Below, piece after piece: positions 1 through 8,733 of a stretch of DNA of 64,000 bases. The notes under the pieces are model-generated. The model was not told where the DNA came from. It worked only from the letters and a program-made list of their open reading frames with translations, and ran no database searches. Source of the stretch: Leptospira fletcheri (GTDB lineage Bacteria; Spirochaetota; Leptospiria; Leptospirales; Leptospiraceae). Where the stretch lies: NCBI RefSeq assembly GCF_004769195.1, contig NZ_RQET01000004.1, positions 1 to 64,000 of the forward strand. The letters are read 5' to 3'. A program made the position numbers and the translations under genes. How positions within the stretch are numbered: position 1 is the first letter of the stretch; every line of letters starts with the position of its first letter.

Positions 1-65
1 AAAATGAAATTTAAAAAATATGGAAAGAATTTAGTTTAGAATAAAAACAAATATTGTTATCATAA

Positions 66-332
66 TTTTTTAATGATGGAAATTATATAGATGAACTAAA
101 AAATCGAGGATTTACTTTTGCAAATCATGATAAAATAATACAATCTACAATAATAAAAGAAAAATTTTTAGATATATTAAGAAATAATGAGCTTGCGGTC
201 GAGGTAGTGTCTTATCGTTCCGATACAAGAGGTGTACGAATTATTATATATCTTCCAAAAGACATTAATCCTGTTGAAGAATATTGTGATTTAGTAAAAG
301 TAGTGCATAATACTTTATTCTCTTCAATTTAA
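66..332 (+). pseudogene. Eroded or truncated ORF of unknown function
   Basis: An open frame of 88 codons runs to a TAA at 330-332 but contains no ATG, GTG or TTG that would make a convincing start. In the same frame upstream there are TAA codons at 12-14, 42-44 and 63-65, and the text between them still looks protein-like (IWKEFSLE). The readable part is polar and helical at first, then strand-like (VEVVSYRSD, GVRIIIYLP). I do not recognise the family. It may be the 3' remnant of a gene that has decayed, or a gene whose start lies outside the window with errors in between. Its last four bases overlap the end of the convergent gene on the minus strand. The DNA is strongly AT-rich like its neighbours to 2890. 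Confidence 0.3.
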
Positions 333-685
333 TTTGATTTCCGAGGGATAATAACAGTTCCTAAACCTTTTTCTTTAAATTCGGATATTATTTTAACATC
401 ATCAATAATATCAATTTCTTCTACATCAAGGCAATCTATAAAAATACTCTTATTATATATATCCACAATTTCAAATTCCCCTCTTTTTCTATTGTTTCTG
501 AAAGGTCCAAGAGATTCACTAATAATATCCTTTAAAAATCCTAAAATTTCTGTATTATTCGAAAGTTTTATTTTTATAATTCCGTATTTTAAGGTATTAG
601 GATGATTAAGCAAATGCATTATTTCAGATATTCTTTCATTATCAGACTCTCCATCAGATAAGCTTGCTTTTTTAAAATTTGACAC
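329..685 (-). CDS. Small hypothetical protein with an Sm-like sequence pattern
   Basis: 118 residues, starting at a GTG (685-683) with GGAG about 8 bases upstream. The start lies inside the end of the preceding 58-residue gene, so the two are probably translationally coupled. The N-terminal 30 residues are polar. Residues about 34-75 alternate hydrophobic and polar and include IKIKLSNNTEILGFL, which resembles the Sm1 pattern of Sm/LSm or related SH3-like barrels (strand, turn with polar residues, GxL); a second strand-rich part follows (FEIVDIYNKSIFIDCL). That resemblance is by eye only. No known family is recognised. It sits in the AT-rich accessory patch, next to a transposase and a toxin-antitoxin pair, so an accessory or defence-linked role is possible but unsupported. 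Confidence 0.55.
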   Translation of the reverse strand: MSNFKKASLSDGESDNERISEIMHLLNHPNTLKYGIIKIKLSNNTEILGFLKDIISESLGPFRNNRKRGEFEIVDIYNKSIFIDCLDVEEIDIIDDVKIISEFKEKGLGTVIIPRKSN

Positions 686-848
686 TTGATTCTCCTTTCA
701 ATTTAGATTTTTTCTTTTGTTTAATAGCCTTATCATATTCTATAAAAGCCATTTCTATCCATAGAATTAAGTTGGGATCATTTTCTAATCTATATAATAT
801 ATTTTGAATCTTCTTTTTTTGAGTTTTTGTAAGTTTTTGTTCGGTCAT
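672..848 (-). CDS. Very small basic helical protein
   Basis: 58 residues, ATG at 848-846, stop at 674-672. The product is lysine-rich (TKTQKKKIQ near the start, KQKKKSKLK near the end) around a hydrophobic central helix (NLILWIEMAFIEY). Its last codons overlap the GTG start of the next gene by 14 bases, and the ribosome-binding GGAG of that gene lies within this coding sequence. The pair therefore forms a two-gene operon, a layout typical of small accessory modules, including antitoxin-toxin pairs. I see no recognisable domain. It is read leftward, divergent from the transposase at 889. Confidence 0.5.
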   Translation of the reverse strand: MTEQKLTKTQKKKIQNILYRLENDPNLILWIEMAFIEYDKAIKQKKKSKLKGESSVKF

Positions 849-888
849 AAGTAAAATTCGTCCGAGGGCTTGGTATAATTAAGTCATT

Positions 889-1809
889 ATGGCGACTGTA
901 AAAACAATGACTTTTTTTGATATTTTAAAGAGATTCCCTACTCAACAATCGGTTATAGATTATTTTATCAAATCTCGTTACGGAAGAAAGATTAAATGTA
1001 ATCATTGCAATAGAGGAAAGAAAATCTACCCTTTAAAAGGAAGACCGAAGTTTTTTCAATGTGGATATTGCAATAACTCTTTCTCTATCTTTAAAGGAAC
1101 AATTTTCGAAAGAACTAGAGTCGATCTACAAAAGTGGATCTTTGCTATCTATCAAGTCTCGGTAGTTGCTAAAAAAGGGATTTCGGCTTATCAACTTCAA
1201 CGTTCGATTGGTTTAACTTATAAAACTAACTGGAGAATGTTGAAGCAAATTCGAATTGCTATGACGAATGATAAAAACTTTGAATTATTTCAATCTATCG
1301 TAGAAATTGATGAAACCTATCTTGGCGGTAAGCCAAAAAAAGGATCCGATACAAAAAGTAAAAGAGGTCGTGGTACTAACAAAATAGCTGTTGTTGGAAT
1401 TTACGATAGAAAAACGGAAAAGGTTTTCGCCCAACCTATTTTCCGAAAAGAAGGACAAAATTTAAAAGGAAAACAACTACTCCAATTAATAGATTCGAAA
1501 GTTGCTAAAAAAGCTAAAATATATACCGATGAGTTTAGAGGATATTGGATATTAGATAAACTTAAAAGAAAACATTTCACAGTAGACCATAGCAAAGAAT
1601 ATGTCGCTGCTGATGGAACTCATACTAATAATATTGAAGCTTTTTGGAGTCTTTTAAAGAGAATGCACTATGGTACTTATCACAAAATTAGCCCTAAATA
1701 TATGACTTATTATTGCGGGGAAGAGGCTTTTAGGTTTTCCAATAGAAGTGATTTAAATGGAATTTTGGATAAGGTTTTGGAGCAAAGTTTAATAATAAAA
1801 AATCGTTGA
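889..1809 (+). mobile_element. IS1595-family transposase gene
   Basis: 306 residues with the full architecture of ISXO2/IS1595 transposases. An N-terminal zinc ribbon has Cys37/Cys40 and Cys58/Cys61; a helical segment is followed by the DDE-type catalytic core, with Asp141 in EIDETYLGG, Asp214 in IYTDEF, and the HTNNIEAFWSLLKR motif near residues 245-258. No frameshift or internal stop is visible, so the gene looks intact. I could not find convincing terminal inverted repeats. A 9-bp direct repeat (AGTAAAATT) at 850-858 and 1823-1831 could be a target duplication, but such matches are easy to get by chance in DNA this AT-rich. The element may be a single-gene insertion or a stranded transposase. 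It lies between the leftward small operon and the toxin-antitoxin pair. Confidence 0.9.
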
Positions 1810-1865
1810 CGTAAATTTTAGTAGTAAAATTTTTGTTACTAAACTAGTATGTAGTTGTTGAATTT

Positions 1866-2372
1866 ATGGTAGTATCTGTTTTTGATGTAGCTAAATATAT
1901 CTTAGAATATTTTGAAGGAAAAGATATAAGTACTTTTAAACTTCAAAAACTTTGTTACTATTCTCAAGCTTGGTCATTAGTTTGGGATGATGAGTCATTA
2001 TTTAATGAAAAAATTTTAGCGTGGGCTAATGGTCCAGTTATTAGAGAATTATATGATTATCATAAAGGTAATTTCAGTATAAATTCTAAAAGATTTAGAT
2101 ATGCTCATGGAAATTTAAGAAATTTATCTAAAGAACAAAAATTAACAATTGATGCTGTTTTGAATGCATATGGTAATCTTTCAGGACAACAATTAAGTCA
2201 ATTAACTCATAATGAAAGACCTTGGTCAATAGCGAGAGAAGGATTATCTGCTGGAGAACGCGGTGAAAGAATAATCACTTTAGATTCTATGGTTGAATAT
2301 TATTCCGCATTATATCATGAGCAACTTTCAAAAAAAGATAAAAATACAACCTCCCACAAAAGAAACTCTTAA
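1866..2372 (+). CDS. Panacea-domain (DUF4065, SocA-type) antitoxin
   Basis: 168 residues matching the DUF4065/Panacea domain. The opening VFDVAKYILEYFEGKDIST is followed by the diagnostic KLQKLCYYSQAWSLVW and then AWANGPVIRELYDYH; the central region has NLSGQQLSQLTHNERPW. This domain is known as a promiscuous antitoxin module that neutralises many unrelated toxins and is named after SocA of Caulobacter. The lysine-rich tail after about residue 155 overlaps the start of the downstream gene by 56 bases in another frame, the usual antitoxin-first arrangement. The antitoxin role is inferred from family and context. The start at ATG 1866 gives the full family N-terminus. Confidence 0.85.
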   Translation: MVVSVFDVAKYILEYFEGKDISTFKLQKLCYYSQAWSLVWDDESLFNEKILAWANGPVIRELYDYHKGNFSINSKRFRYAHGNLRNLSKEQKLTIDAVLNAYGNLSGQQLSQLTHNERPWSIAREGLSAGERGERIITLDSMVEYYSALYHEQLSKKDKNTTSHKRNS

Positions 2373-2883
2373 AAAAATTGAAATTCAAGCTTCATTAAAA
2401 AATACAAAAGAAGTAAGGATTATTCTAGTCCATGATTTAAATTCAATCAAAAAAGAATTAGATAAAAATAATCTAAATACCAATCCTGTATATGATTGTC
2501 CGATGAAATTATTAGAGGATAAAGTGGATCACGAAGGTGAATGGTCTTGGGGTGTTGAGCGAAATTGGAATAATAATAAACAATCCTCGGAAATAATTTC
2601 CAATTTTAAACGTAATTATATAAATAAATATTGGAAAGATATTTATTCAGAAAAATATAATTCTCAAAATAAACCTTCTCGTCGAAAACATATCCATTAT
2701 AGTGTAAAGAAAATTTGCTTTGAAGCGCAGAAAAGATTATTAGAAATAGCTTTAGATGACTTCCATGAAATTTTTAGATTTAGATTGACTGGAAAATTCA
2801 GATTGTATGGATTTACTTGTGGAGATACTTTTTTAGTAGTTTGGCATGATCCCGAACATAAAATTTATCCAATAAAAGATTAA
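2317..2883 (+). CDS. Candidate toxin partner of the Panacea antitoxin
   Basis: 188 residues from the ATG at 2317; a TTG at 2293 would add eight residues but the ATG is preferred. The gene starts inside the end of the antitoxin gene. The N-terminal 30 residues are lysine-rich. A middle region contains EGEWSWGVERNWNNNK. The C-terminal third has FEIFRFRL-like helix text and ends with GFTCGDTFLVVWHDPEHKIYP. I associate that C-terminal pattern (a strand with WhDPxHkiyP) with small accessory proteins found beside antitoxins, but I cannot name a toxin family. I see no ToxSAS or Fic signature. The toxin role is inferred from the overlap with the Panacea gene. Base composition is as AT-rich as the rest of the patch. 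Confidence 0.65.
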   Translation: MSNFQKKIKIQPPTKETLKKIEIQASLKNTKEVRIILVHDLNSIKKELDKNNLNTNPVYDCPMKLLEDKVDHEGEWSWGVERNWNNNKQSSEIISNFKRNYINKYWKDIYSEKYNSQNKPSRRKHIHYSVKKICFEAQKRLLEIALDDFHEIFRFRLTGKFRLYGFTCGDTFLVVWHDPEHKIYPIKD

Positions 2884-2939
2884 TCTTCTCAACCTACTTT
2901 ACTTAAAGGGATGATTGGGAAGGGAAATATCCCACGGCT

Positions 2940-2973
2940 GTAACCTTTTTCGATTTCGGACGAAATCGGTTAC
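2940..2973 (+). promoter_or_regulatory. Hairpin abutting the YHS-lipoprotein start codon
   Basis: CGATTTC (2951-2957) pairs with GAAATCG (2962-2968) across a 4-base loop. The outer arms GTAAC (2940-2944) and GTTAC (2969-2973) extend the stem after a bulge of six bases. The structure ends exactly one base before the ATG at 2974, and no Shine-Dalgarno sequence is visible between. It may limit translation, or mark the end of the accessory patch. Its function is inference. Confidence 0.4.
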
Positions 2974-3432
2974 ATGAACAAGTCGTATTTTCTTTTTCCG
3001 TTTCTTCTTCTCTTATCCTGCTGCGGTTCGGTTCAGGTGGCCGATCCGGTCTATAAAGCGGACGGCCGAACCGCAATCAAGGGGTACGATCCGGTATCGT
3101 ATTTTACGGAAAACAAACCCGTGGAGGGAGAAGAGAAGTTCCAAACTTCCTGGAACGGCGCGCAGTGGAAATTTTCTTCCCGTAAGAATCTTGACGCTTT
3201 CCGAAAGAATCCGGAGAACTATGCTCCCCAGTACGGAGGTTACTGTGCGTATGCGATGCGCGACGGAGAGACCTACGAGATCGATCCCAATGCGTGGAAG
3301 ATCGTGAACGGAAAACTCTATCTGAATTATAATGAAAAAGTGAACGGATTCTGGAGTCGCGACATCCCGGGCAATATCAAAAAAGCGGACGAGCAATGGT
3401 CCAAATTGCCCAAGAAGATTCAGGCGCCCTGA
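2974..3432 (+). CDS. YHS-domain lipoprotein
   Basis: 152 residues. The N-terminus MNKSYFLFPFLLLLSCCGS is a lipoprotein signal peptide with cysteine acceptor at Cys16 or Cys17. The mature protein carries a YHS domain: AIKGYDPVSYFTENKPVEG, then WKFSSRKNLDAFRKNPENYAPQYGGYCA, typical of periplasmic YHS proteins thought to bind metal or act in redox or metal handling. The C-terminal part (KIVNGKLYLNYNEKVNGFW) completes the family pattern. Start chosen at the ATG beginning the signal peptide. It is the first gene of core-like composition after the AT-rich patch. Its exact substrate cannot be told from the sequence. Confidence 0.85.
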   Translation: MNKSYFLFPFLLLLSCCGSVQVADPVYKADGRTAIKGYDPVSYFTENKPVEGEEKFQTSWNGAQWKFSSRKNLDAFRKNPENYAPQYGGYCAYAMRDGETYEIDPNAWKIVNGKLYLNYNEKVNGFWSRDIPGNIKKADEQWSKLPKKIQAP

Positions 3433-3468
3433 CTTCGTGCGCAACGAGAGAAAAAGCGCGATGAAATT

Positions 3469-4371
3469 CTAAGTTCGCCCTTTCATGATGAGATAATTAT
3501 AGGAAGCTACGATCTTCTGTGTCATCTCCAAACCGTTTTTGTTTACGTCGGGATGGTATTTCTTGATCAATTCCTTATATTTCTTCCGCAGATCCCCGTC
3601 GTCATAATCCTCGGGCAATCCAAGAAACTCCCGGTGCTGGCGAGTTTCTTCGTCCTCGCCGAAAATGCTTGTTCTCGGTCTTCGGAACTGGGATTTTGCT
3701 TTCTTCTTTTTCTGTTCATCCTTACGGAAACGCCCGAAGATTTCGTAGTAGGCTCTATCCCTATACTCGGAAGTGATTTCCCGGAGAGGAAAGACTTTGG
3801 TATTCAAAACCCGGTAGAAGTACTTCCTCAAAAACGCGTCGGCGCCGTAATCGGAGGGGATGGACTTTCTTTCCAGAAATTCCGCGATCCCATTATCCAC
3901 TAAACGACTCAAATCGAATTTGTCGTCGAAATAGGAGTCGAACGCGTCTTCGAAACGTTTTGTCGAAGAGATCAGTAGGAGGAGCAGTTCCTTGTCCAGC
4001 TCGTGCTTTTCAAGTTTGCTCAGCACGATCTCCTTCAGATGGCTCCGGAGTTCGTCCAGGTAAATACCGTCGAAATAAACCCCGGCCCGGGCAAACTCGT
4101 GCTCCAGTCCTTCTATCTTCAGAATTTTTCCTAAGAGAAGAATCAAAACGTCCGCCCTGGATTCCCGAAAACCCTGAGCTCCCTTGGCGGAATATACGGA
4201 GTCGCCTCTCAGGCTATATAAGATTTTGTAATAGTCTTCCCTTCGGATCGCTAGGATTTCGATCAATTTGTCCGCAGAAATATACCACTCGCAATCCGTA
4301 CTGGCGGACTGGATTTCAAATAGGATATCCTCTATGGAGGACTTTACTTGATCGAAACTTTTCGTGGTCAC
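3469..4371 (-). CDS. J-domain protein with C-terminal DnaJ domain
   Basis: 300 residues. The last 55 residues form a J domain ([20 protein letters not shown]) with the essential HPD tripeptide in [11 protein letters not shown], so the protein should stimulate the ATPase of a DnaK-type chaperone. The N-terminal 230 residues are charged and helical and match no family I recognise. No signal peptide or membrane segment is seen, so it is probably cytoplasmic. A linker of basic residues ([15 protein letters not shown]) precedes the J domain. Having the J domain at the C-terminus is the reverse of canonical DnaJ. The gene is divergent from cstA, separated by about 100 bases, and convergent with the YHS gene. 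Confidence 0.85.
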   Translation of the reverse strand: MTTKSFDQVKSSIEDILFEIQSASTDCEWYISADKLIEILAIRREDYYKILYSLRGDSVYSAKGAQGFRESRADVLILLLGKILKIEGLEHEFARAGVYFDGIYLDELRSHLKEIVLSKLEKHELDKELLLLLISSTKRFEDAFDSYFDDKFDLSRLVDNGIAEFLERKSIPSDYGADAFLRKYFYRVLNTKVFPLREITSEYRDRAYYEIFGRFRKDEQKKKKAKSQFRRPRTSIFGEDEETRQHREFLGLPEDYDDGDLRKKYKELIKKYHPDVNKNGLEMTQKIVASYNYLIMKGRT

Positions 4372-4475
4372 CTTGGATCCCTAAATTAGACCTTGCCTTT
4401 TACGGTTCGAATGTCCAACCCTTTTCCCGCCAAAAAAGGTTTGATCAGGGCTGGGGAAACGAAGAACTTTCCCCC

Positions 4476-6326
4476 ATGCTCCCCCTTTTGACCGTCTTCG
4501 GATGCTTCCTTGTATATTTTTTAGGATATAAAATCTACTCCGGCTATCTCTCCAGGTCCGTTTTTCAACTCAAAGATACGGAAGGCGATACTCCCGCCCA
4601 TAAATTCAACGACGGCGTGGATTATTTGCCCACGAAACCTGCGATTCTATTCGGACACCATTATGCGTCCATCGCAGGACTCGCTCCGATTCTAGGACCT
4701 GCCGTTGCGGTGATTTGGGGCTGGCTCCCCGCTATGCTTTGGGTCGTTTTCGGAGCGATTTTTATCGGATGCGTTCACGATTTCGGCGCTCTGGTCGTTT
4801 CGGTGAGAAACCAGGGAAAATCCATCGGACAGGTCGCTCAGGACCTTTTAGGTCCGAGAGCAAGAAGCCTATTCCATGCGATCATTTTCTTTTTAGTCGC
4901 ACTCGCAATGGGCGTGTTCGTGATCGTTTTGGCCGAAATGTTTTCCGCGGGAAAAAAAATCCCGCCTGTCCCACAGACCCCTCAAGTCTCGGTTCAGGAG
5001 GAAACAAAACCGGAACTTCATTCTCATCCCACCGAAATAAGGATAGAAGCCCCCTCCTCTTCCATCCAACTCAGGAGTCATTTCCCTGAAGCGGTGATTC
5101 CGACGGTGGGCTTAATGATTTTAGCCCTGATTGTAGGTTGGTTACATTTTAAAAAAGGGGCCAAGCTGGCTCCATTGACCGTTCTCTCCGTGATCTTAAC
5201 ACTAGGGATCATGGTTCTGGGCATGAATGAATCGGTTCTGTCCTGGACGGGACTCAGCGATCCAGATCGCTCTCCCGGGATTCCTACTTGGAAAATTCTT
5301 CTCCTGCTTTATGCGTTCCTGGCATCCGTCACTCCGATCTGGCTGCTCTTGCAAAGTCGGGACTATATCAATTCCTTTCTTTTGTACATCGGAATTGCGG
5401 CGATCTACCTTGGATTCTTTAAGGGAAGCGTCTTCGGCGAATTCTCGAACTTCAACGCGGAAGCGGTCCGTTCCGAACACATCGGCCTGGATATGGTTCC
5501 TTTCGTTTTTATCACGATCGCTTGCGGGGCGGTTTCGGGTTTTCATGCGCTGGTCAGCTCAGGAACTACCGCCAAACAACTGAATCGAGAAGTGGACGCT
5601 AGGCCCATCGGTTACGGAGGAATGATCGGAGAATCCCTGTTAGGACTTACCTCGGTGGTCGCCTGTACGATCGGATTCTCTTCCGCAACGGAATGGTCTT
5701 CGTTTTACAAATCCTGGGCGGGGATCCAAGGATTGGCGCCCCAAGTCGGCGCTTATATCTACGGAACCGGAAGATTCATCTCCCAATTGGGATTCGATAA
5801 CGGGTTTGCCCAAGGGTTCATAGCCCTTATCGTGGTCAGCTTCGCATTGACTTCCCTCGATTCCGCGACTCGACTCCTCAGATACAACGTGGAGGAGATC
5901 GCGGATAGCATAGGAATCGATTGGGTGAAGAAAATATTAGGAAATCGTTATATTTCTAGCACCATTGCCTGTTTAGCGATCGCATTTTTCGCGTTTTTGG
6001 AAATCGAGCAAGGTGGGAAAAAGAAGGCGGCAGGATTGGCCCTTTGGAAACTCTTCGGGACCACGAACCAACTCTTAGCGGGGTTGGCGTTGTTAGTGGT
6101 TACGATTTACCTTCTTTATTCCAAACGCCGGACCTGGATTTCCTTCCTCCCTATGGTGTTCGTACTCGCCGCGACTCTTTGGGCAATGGTCGTCAATTTC
6201 CGCGAATTCCTTTTTGACAAATCGCCGAGCTATCTGTTGGCCGGAGTAGGAGGAACTTTGATCCTCTTAGCGGTATGGTTGCTGGTGGAAGCGGTCCTTG
6301 CCTGGAGAAGGTTTTCGAGAACATGA
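4476..6326 (+). CDS. cstA: Carbon starvation protein CstA, peptide transporter
   Basis: 616 residues from the ATG at 4476; longer readings upstream lie over the divergent J-domain gene and lack family similarity. The protein is polytopic with the CstA signatures [32 protein letters not shown] and [20 protein letters not shown], and a second conserved part [18 protein letters not shown]. CstA family members import peptides or pyruvate across the inner membrane, often under carbon limitation. A hydrophilic loop of about 50 residues rich in Pro, Glu and Ser (near residues 160-210) separates two membrane segments. The stop overlaps the ATG of the NUDIX gene (ATGA), so the two form an operon. Confidence 0.9.
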   Translation: MLPLLTVFGCFLVYFLGYKIYSGYLSRSVFQLKDTEGDTPAHKFNDGVDYLPTKPAILFGHHYASIAGLAPILGPAVAVIWGWLPAMLWVVFGAIFIGCVHDFGALVVSVRNQGKSIGQVAQDLLGPRARSLFHAIIFFLVALAMGVFVIVLAEMFSAGKKIPPVPQTPQVSVQEETKPELHSHPTEIRIEAPSSSIQLRSHFPEAVIPTVGLMILALIVGWLHFKKGAKLAPLTVLSVILTLGIMVLGMNESVLSWTGLSDPDRSPGIPTWKILLLLYAFLASVTPIWLLLQSRDYINSFLLYIGIAAIYLGFFKGSVFGEFSNFNAEAVRSEHIGLDMVPFVFITIACGAVSGFHALVSSGTTAKQLNREVDARPIGYGGMIGESLLGLTSVVACTIGFSSATEWSSFYKSWAGIQGLAPQVGAYIYGTGRFISQLGFDNGFAQGFIALIVVSFALTSLDSATRLLRYNVEEIADSIGIDWVKKILGNRYISSTIACLAIAFFAFLEIEQGGKKKAAGLALWKLFGTTNQLLAGLALLVVTIYLLYSKRRTWISFLPMVFVLAATLWAMVVNFREFLFDKSPSYLLAGVGGTLILLAVWLLVEAVLAWRRFSRT

Positions 6327-6877
6327 AATTCTGCAGCACGTGCGGTTCTCAGGTTTCCTATCGCATCCCCGAAGGCGATAGCCTGCACCGTTACGTTTGC
6401 GAAAACTGCGGAACCATACATTATCAGAATCCTAAGGTGATCGTCGGAAGTATACCGATATGGGAAGGGAAGATCCTTTTGTGCAAACGAGCCATCGAAC
6501 CACGAAAAGGATACTGGACCCTACCGGCCGGTTTTTTGGAAAATCGCGAAACGGTAGAGGAAGGTGCCTCCCGAGAAACCTTGGAGGAAGCGAACGCACA
6601 GATCCGTATCCTTAGGCTGCATACGGTTTATAGCATTCCCCACATCAGCCAAGTTTATATGTTTTTTCTCGCGGAATTGACCGACGGTAAATTCGATGTC
6701 AGTCCCGAATCCGAAGAAGTTCGGTTATTTTTTCCGAACGAAATTCCCTGGGAAGAACTCGCTTTCGCCTCGGTCACATATGCTCTGAAAAAATATACGA
6801 AAGAGGACGAAATCCCCGAAAGCGGCGTTCACCTAGGATCTCTCTCCGGAGATAGAAAAAAGAAAAACGAAGACTAA
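6323..6877 (+). CDS. NUDIX hydrolase with N-terminal zinc ribbon
   Basis: 184 residues starting at the ATG (6323) that overlaps the cstA stop by four bases. The N-terminus has a four-cysteine zinc ribbon (KFCSTCG and YVCENCGT). The NUDIX box is present as [20 protein letters not shown], with the catalytic RExxEE core; the usual glycine after EE is replaced by Ala-Asn. The preceding KPRK-like segment and WTLPAGF match NUDIX enzymes related to NADH pyrophosphatase and ADP-ribose hydrolases. It should cleave a nucleoside diphosphate linked to another moiety; the substrate is not evident. The C-terminal 20 residues are charged and probably disordered. Confidence 0.9.
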   Translation: MKFCSTCGSQVSYRIPEGDSLHRYVCENCGTIHYQNPKVIVGSIPIWEGKILLCKRAIEPRKGYWTLPAGFLENRETVEEGASRETLEEANAQIRILRLHTVYSIPHISQVYMFFLAELTDGKFDVSPESEEVRLFFPNEIPWEELAFASVTYALKKYTKEDEIPESGVHLGSLSGDRKKKNED

Positions 6878-6968
6878 ACCTCTCCTGCGCCCGCTTTCGC
6901 AAATCGACCCGGGAGAGACCGTTCTGAAAAACCGGTGCAATTTTTCGGGACTAGTTTTTTTTTGGAGC

Positions 6969-8732
6969 ATGCCCGTCGGAATGATCCGAGTCTTTCTAGT
7001 TTTAGGTTTCGTTTCGACTTTCTCCGGTCTGAAAGCGAATTCTTTGATCGGCACGGAGACGACCACCTTCTCCCCGAACTGGGACGGTTCCGTCGACTTT
7101 TTGAAATTCAAGATCCGCTCCTCGACTCTTCCGAAGCTACAGGATTGGGAACTGACCATACGGAACGCCTCGGGCGAAACCGTAAAAAAATACGAGGCCA
7201 ATAGACTTAAGAAAAAGGACTTTTCCCTGTTTTGGGATGAAAACGAATTCGCCCCGGAAGAAGTCTCGATCCCGGAAGTTCTGGAATGGAACGGAGAGGA
7301 CGAAAACGGGAACACAGTACCTGACGGGTACTACACTTATCAATTACTGTTATTAACCGCAAACCAGGAAAAAATCCTCTCCGAGGAAGCGACCGTCTAT
7401 CTGGACTCCCATCCCCCGAAAGCGGAAACCGGAATCAGGAATCGCCTTTTACTTTTCGAAGATAGAAACCATGCCAGGATCCAAATCCAGCAAAAAGGAA
7501 GCGGAGATTCGGCGGATCTGTTCACAGGAGAATTTTTGGACTCGAACGGTAAGTTGATCAAATCCTATACTTGGAGAACCAAGGACTTGCCTGCCGTGTT
7601 AAGCTGGGACGGAACGGACTCCAACGGAAAGAATCTCGTTCCGGGACTGTACAGCTATCGGTTGATCGCTCGCGATCCTGCGGGCAACGAAAGCGTGTCC
7701 AAGCAGGAAAACATTTCCCTGCAAAACGAATCGGTCGGAGCCGATATAAACTCCGATGCCGAATCTTATTCCACGGATTCCTCCGTCCCGCTCAGTAAGA
7801 TCAGGTTTTCCTCCTTTCTTTCTTCCAAACTCAAGTCCGACTCCTATGAGTGGGAAATCTTCAAACGGAAAGGAGAAGTGGATTCGCAAATATACGTCGG
7901 AAAAGGTTTGGGGGAACCTCCTGCGGAGTGGACATGGGAACCTAAGGATAAGGAAAACCGCCCCTTAAGTCCCGGAACATATTTCGTTCGCATAACGATA
8001 TTTAGTAGGTATGATAGATACTCCAGTTTTCCCAAAAAATTCGTATTAACCGAAGATCGTGCGAAATTTTCCTCGGACGTTTTCCCGAGCGGATTCAGTC
8101 CGGATGGGAATTGGCGTAAAGATTTTCTCGAGGTCCGAATCCGATCCAAAGAACTTCATCTTTCCGGTTGGAAAATTACGATTTTGGAATCCTTTGGAGA
8201 CTCAGAAAGAATCGCGAGAACCTGGACTGGAACGGGAAGTCCCCCTTCTAGATTGGTTTGGTCGGGAAAAGACGAACTGGGAAGGAGAATCGGTTCCTTG
8301 ACGCCGATCAAAGTCGTGCTGAGTTATAAGGACATGTTCGGTCGAGAGGGGGAAGAGATATTAGGAAACGTAAGCTCGGGAATCCTCGTCGTAAAGGAAA
8401 GGGACGGATACAGGATCTCCGTTCCGGAAAGATTGTACGAGACCCGTTGGTGGACAGTCCCCTCGGCTTTAAAATCCCTTTTGGGAAAACTCCCCGGCTA
8501 TAAGGTGGAACTCCAATACCACACTTCTCATCTGGGAGACGACGAGTACAATCTCAAACTTTCGGAGGAAAAAGCCAGGAAAACCTTTCAGTCTTTTTTC
8601 GGAAAAGACTACGAATTCGGAAGGTACAAATTCCGCGGATACGGCGAAACCGAACCTCTCATTCACGGAAACGGAGCTTACGAAACGGATCGGAACCAAC
8701 GGATCGATTTCTTTCTGAGCGTAGGAAAATAG
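6969..8732 (+). CDS. Envelope protein with FlgD-type repeats and OmpA-like C-terminus
   Basis: 587 residues with an N-terminal signal peptide (VFLVLGFVSTFSGLKA). At least four segments follow the FlgD Ig-like pattern W-x-G-x-D-x-x-G-x-x-x-x-x-G-x-Y: LEWNGEDENGNTVPDGYYTY, LSWDGTDSNGKNLVPGLYSY, WTWEPKDKENRPLSPGTYFV and LVWSGKDELGRRI. The final 80 residues resemble an OmpA-type peptidoglycan-binding domain, with KLSEEKARKTFQSF and YRGYGETEP-like text (FRGYGETEPLIHG) and a final NQRIDFFLS strand. The protein is likely periplasmic or outer-membrane-anchored, linking to the cell wall. The start could be the ATG at 6969 or the one at 6981; both keep the signal peptide. The next gene begins one base after the stop. 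Confidence 0.8.
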   Translation: MPVGMIRVFLVLGFVSTFSGLKANSLIGTETTTFSPNWDGSVDFLKFKIRSSTLPKLQDWELTIRNASGETVKKYEANRLKKKDFSLFWDENEFAPEEVSIPEVLEWNGEDENGNTVPDGYYTYQLLLLTANQEKILSEEATVYLDSHPPKAETGIRNRLLLFEDRNHARIQIQQKGSGDSADLFTGEFLDSNGKLIKSYTWRTKDLPAVLSWDGTDSNGKNLVPGLYSYRLIARDPAGNESVSKQENISLQNESVGADINSDAESYSTDSSVPLSKIRFSSFLSSKLKSDSYEWEIFKRKGEVDSQIYVGKGLGEPPAEWTWEPKDKENRPLSPGTYFVRITIFSRYDRYSSFPKKFVLTEDRAKFSSDVFPSGFSPDGNWRKDFLEVRIRSKELHLSGWKITILESFGDSERIARTWTGTGSPPSRLVWSGKDELGRRIGSLTPIKVVLSYKDMFGREGEEILGNVSSGILVVKERDGYRISVPERLYETRWWTVPSALKSLLGKLPGYKVELQYHTSHLGDDEYNLKLSEEKARKTFQSFFGKDYEFGRYKFRGYGETEPLIHGNGAYETDRNQRIDFFLSVGK

Positions 8733-8733
8733 A

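Noticed and set aside
850..1831. 9-bp direct repeat AGTAAAATT flanking the transposase as a target-site duplication
   Set aside because: IS1595 elements usually give 8-bp duplications with inverted ends, and no inverted ends are visible next to these copies. In DNA this AT-rich a 9-base match within such windows is not unlikely by chance.
3960..4475. N-terminal extension of the cstA frame
   Set aside because: It lies antisense to the J-domain gene, has no membrane helices or similarity to CstA, and CstA-like sequence begins exactly at the ATG at 4476.
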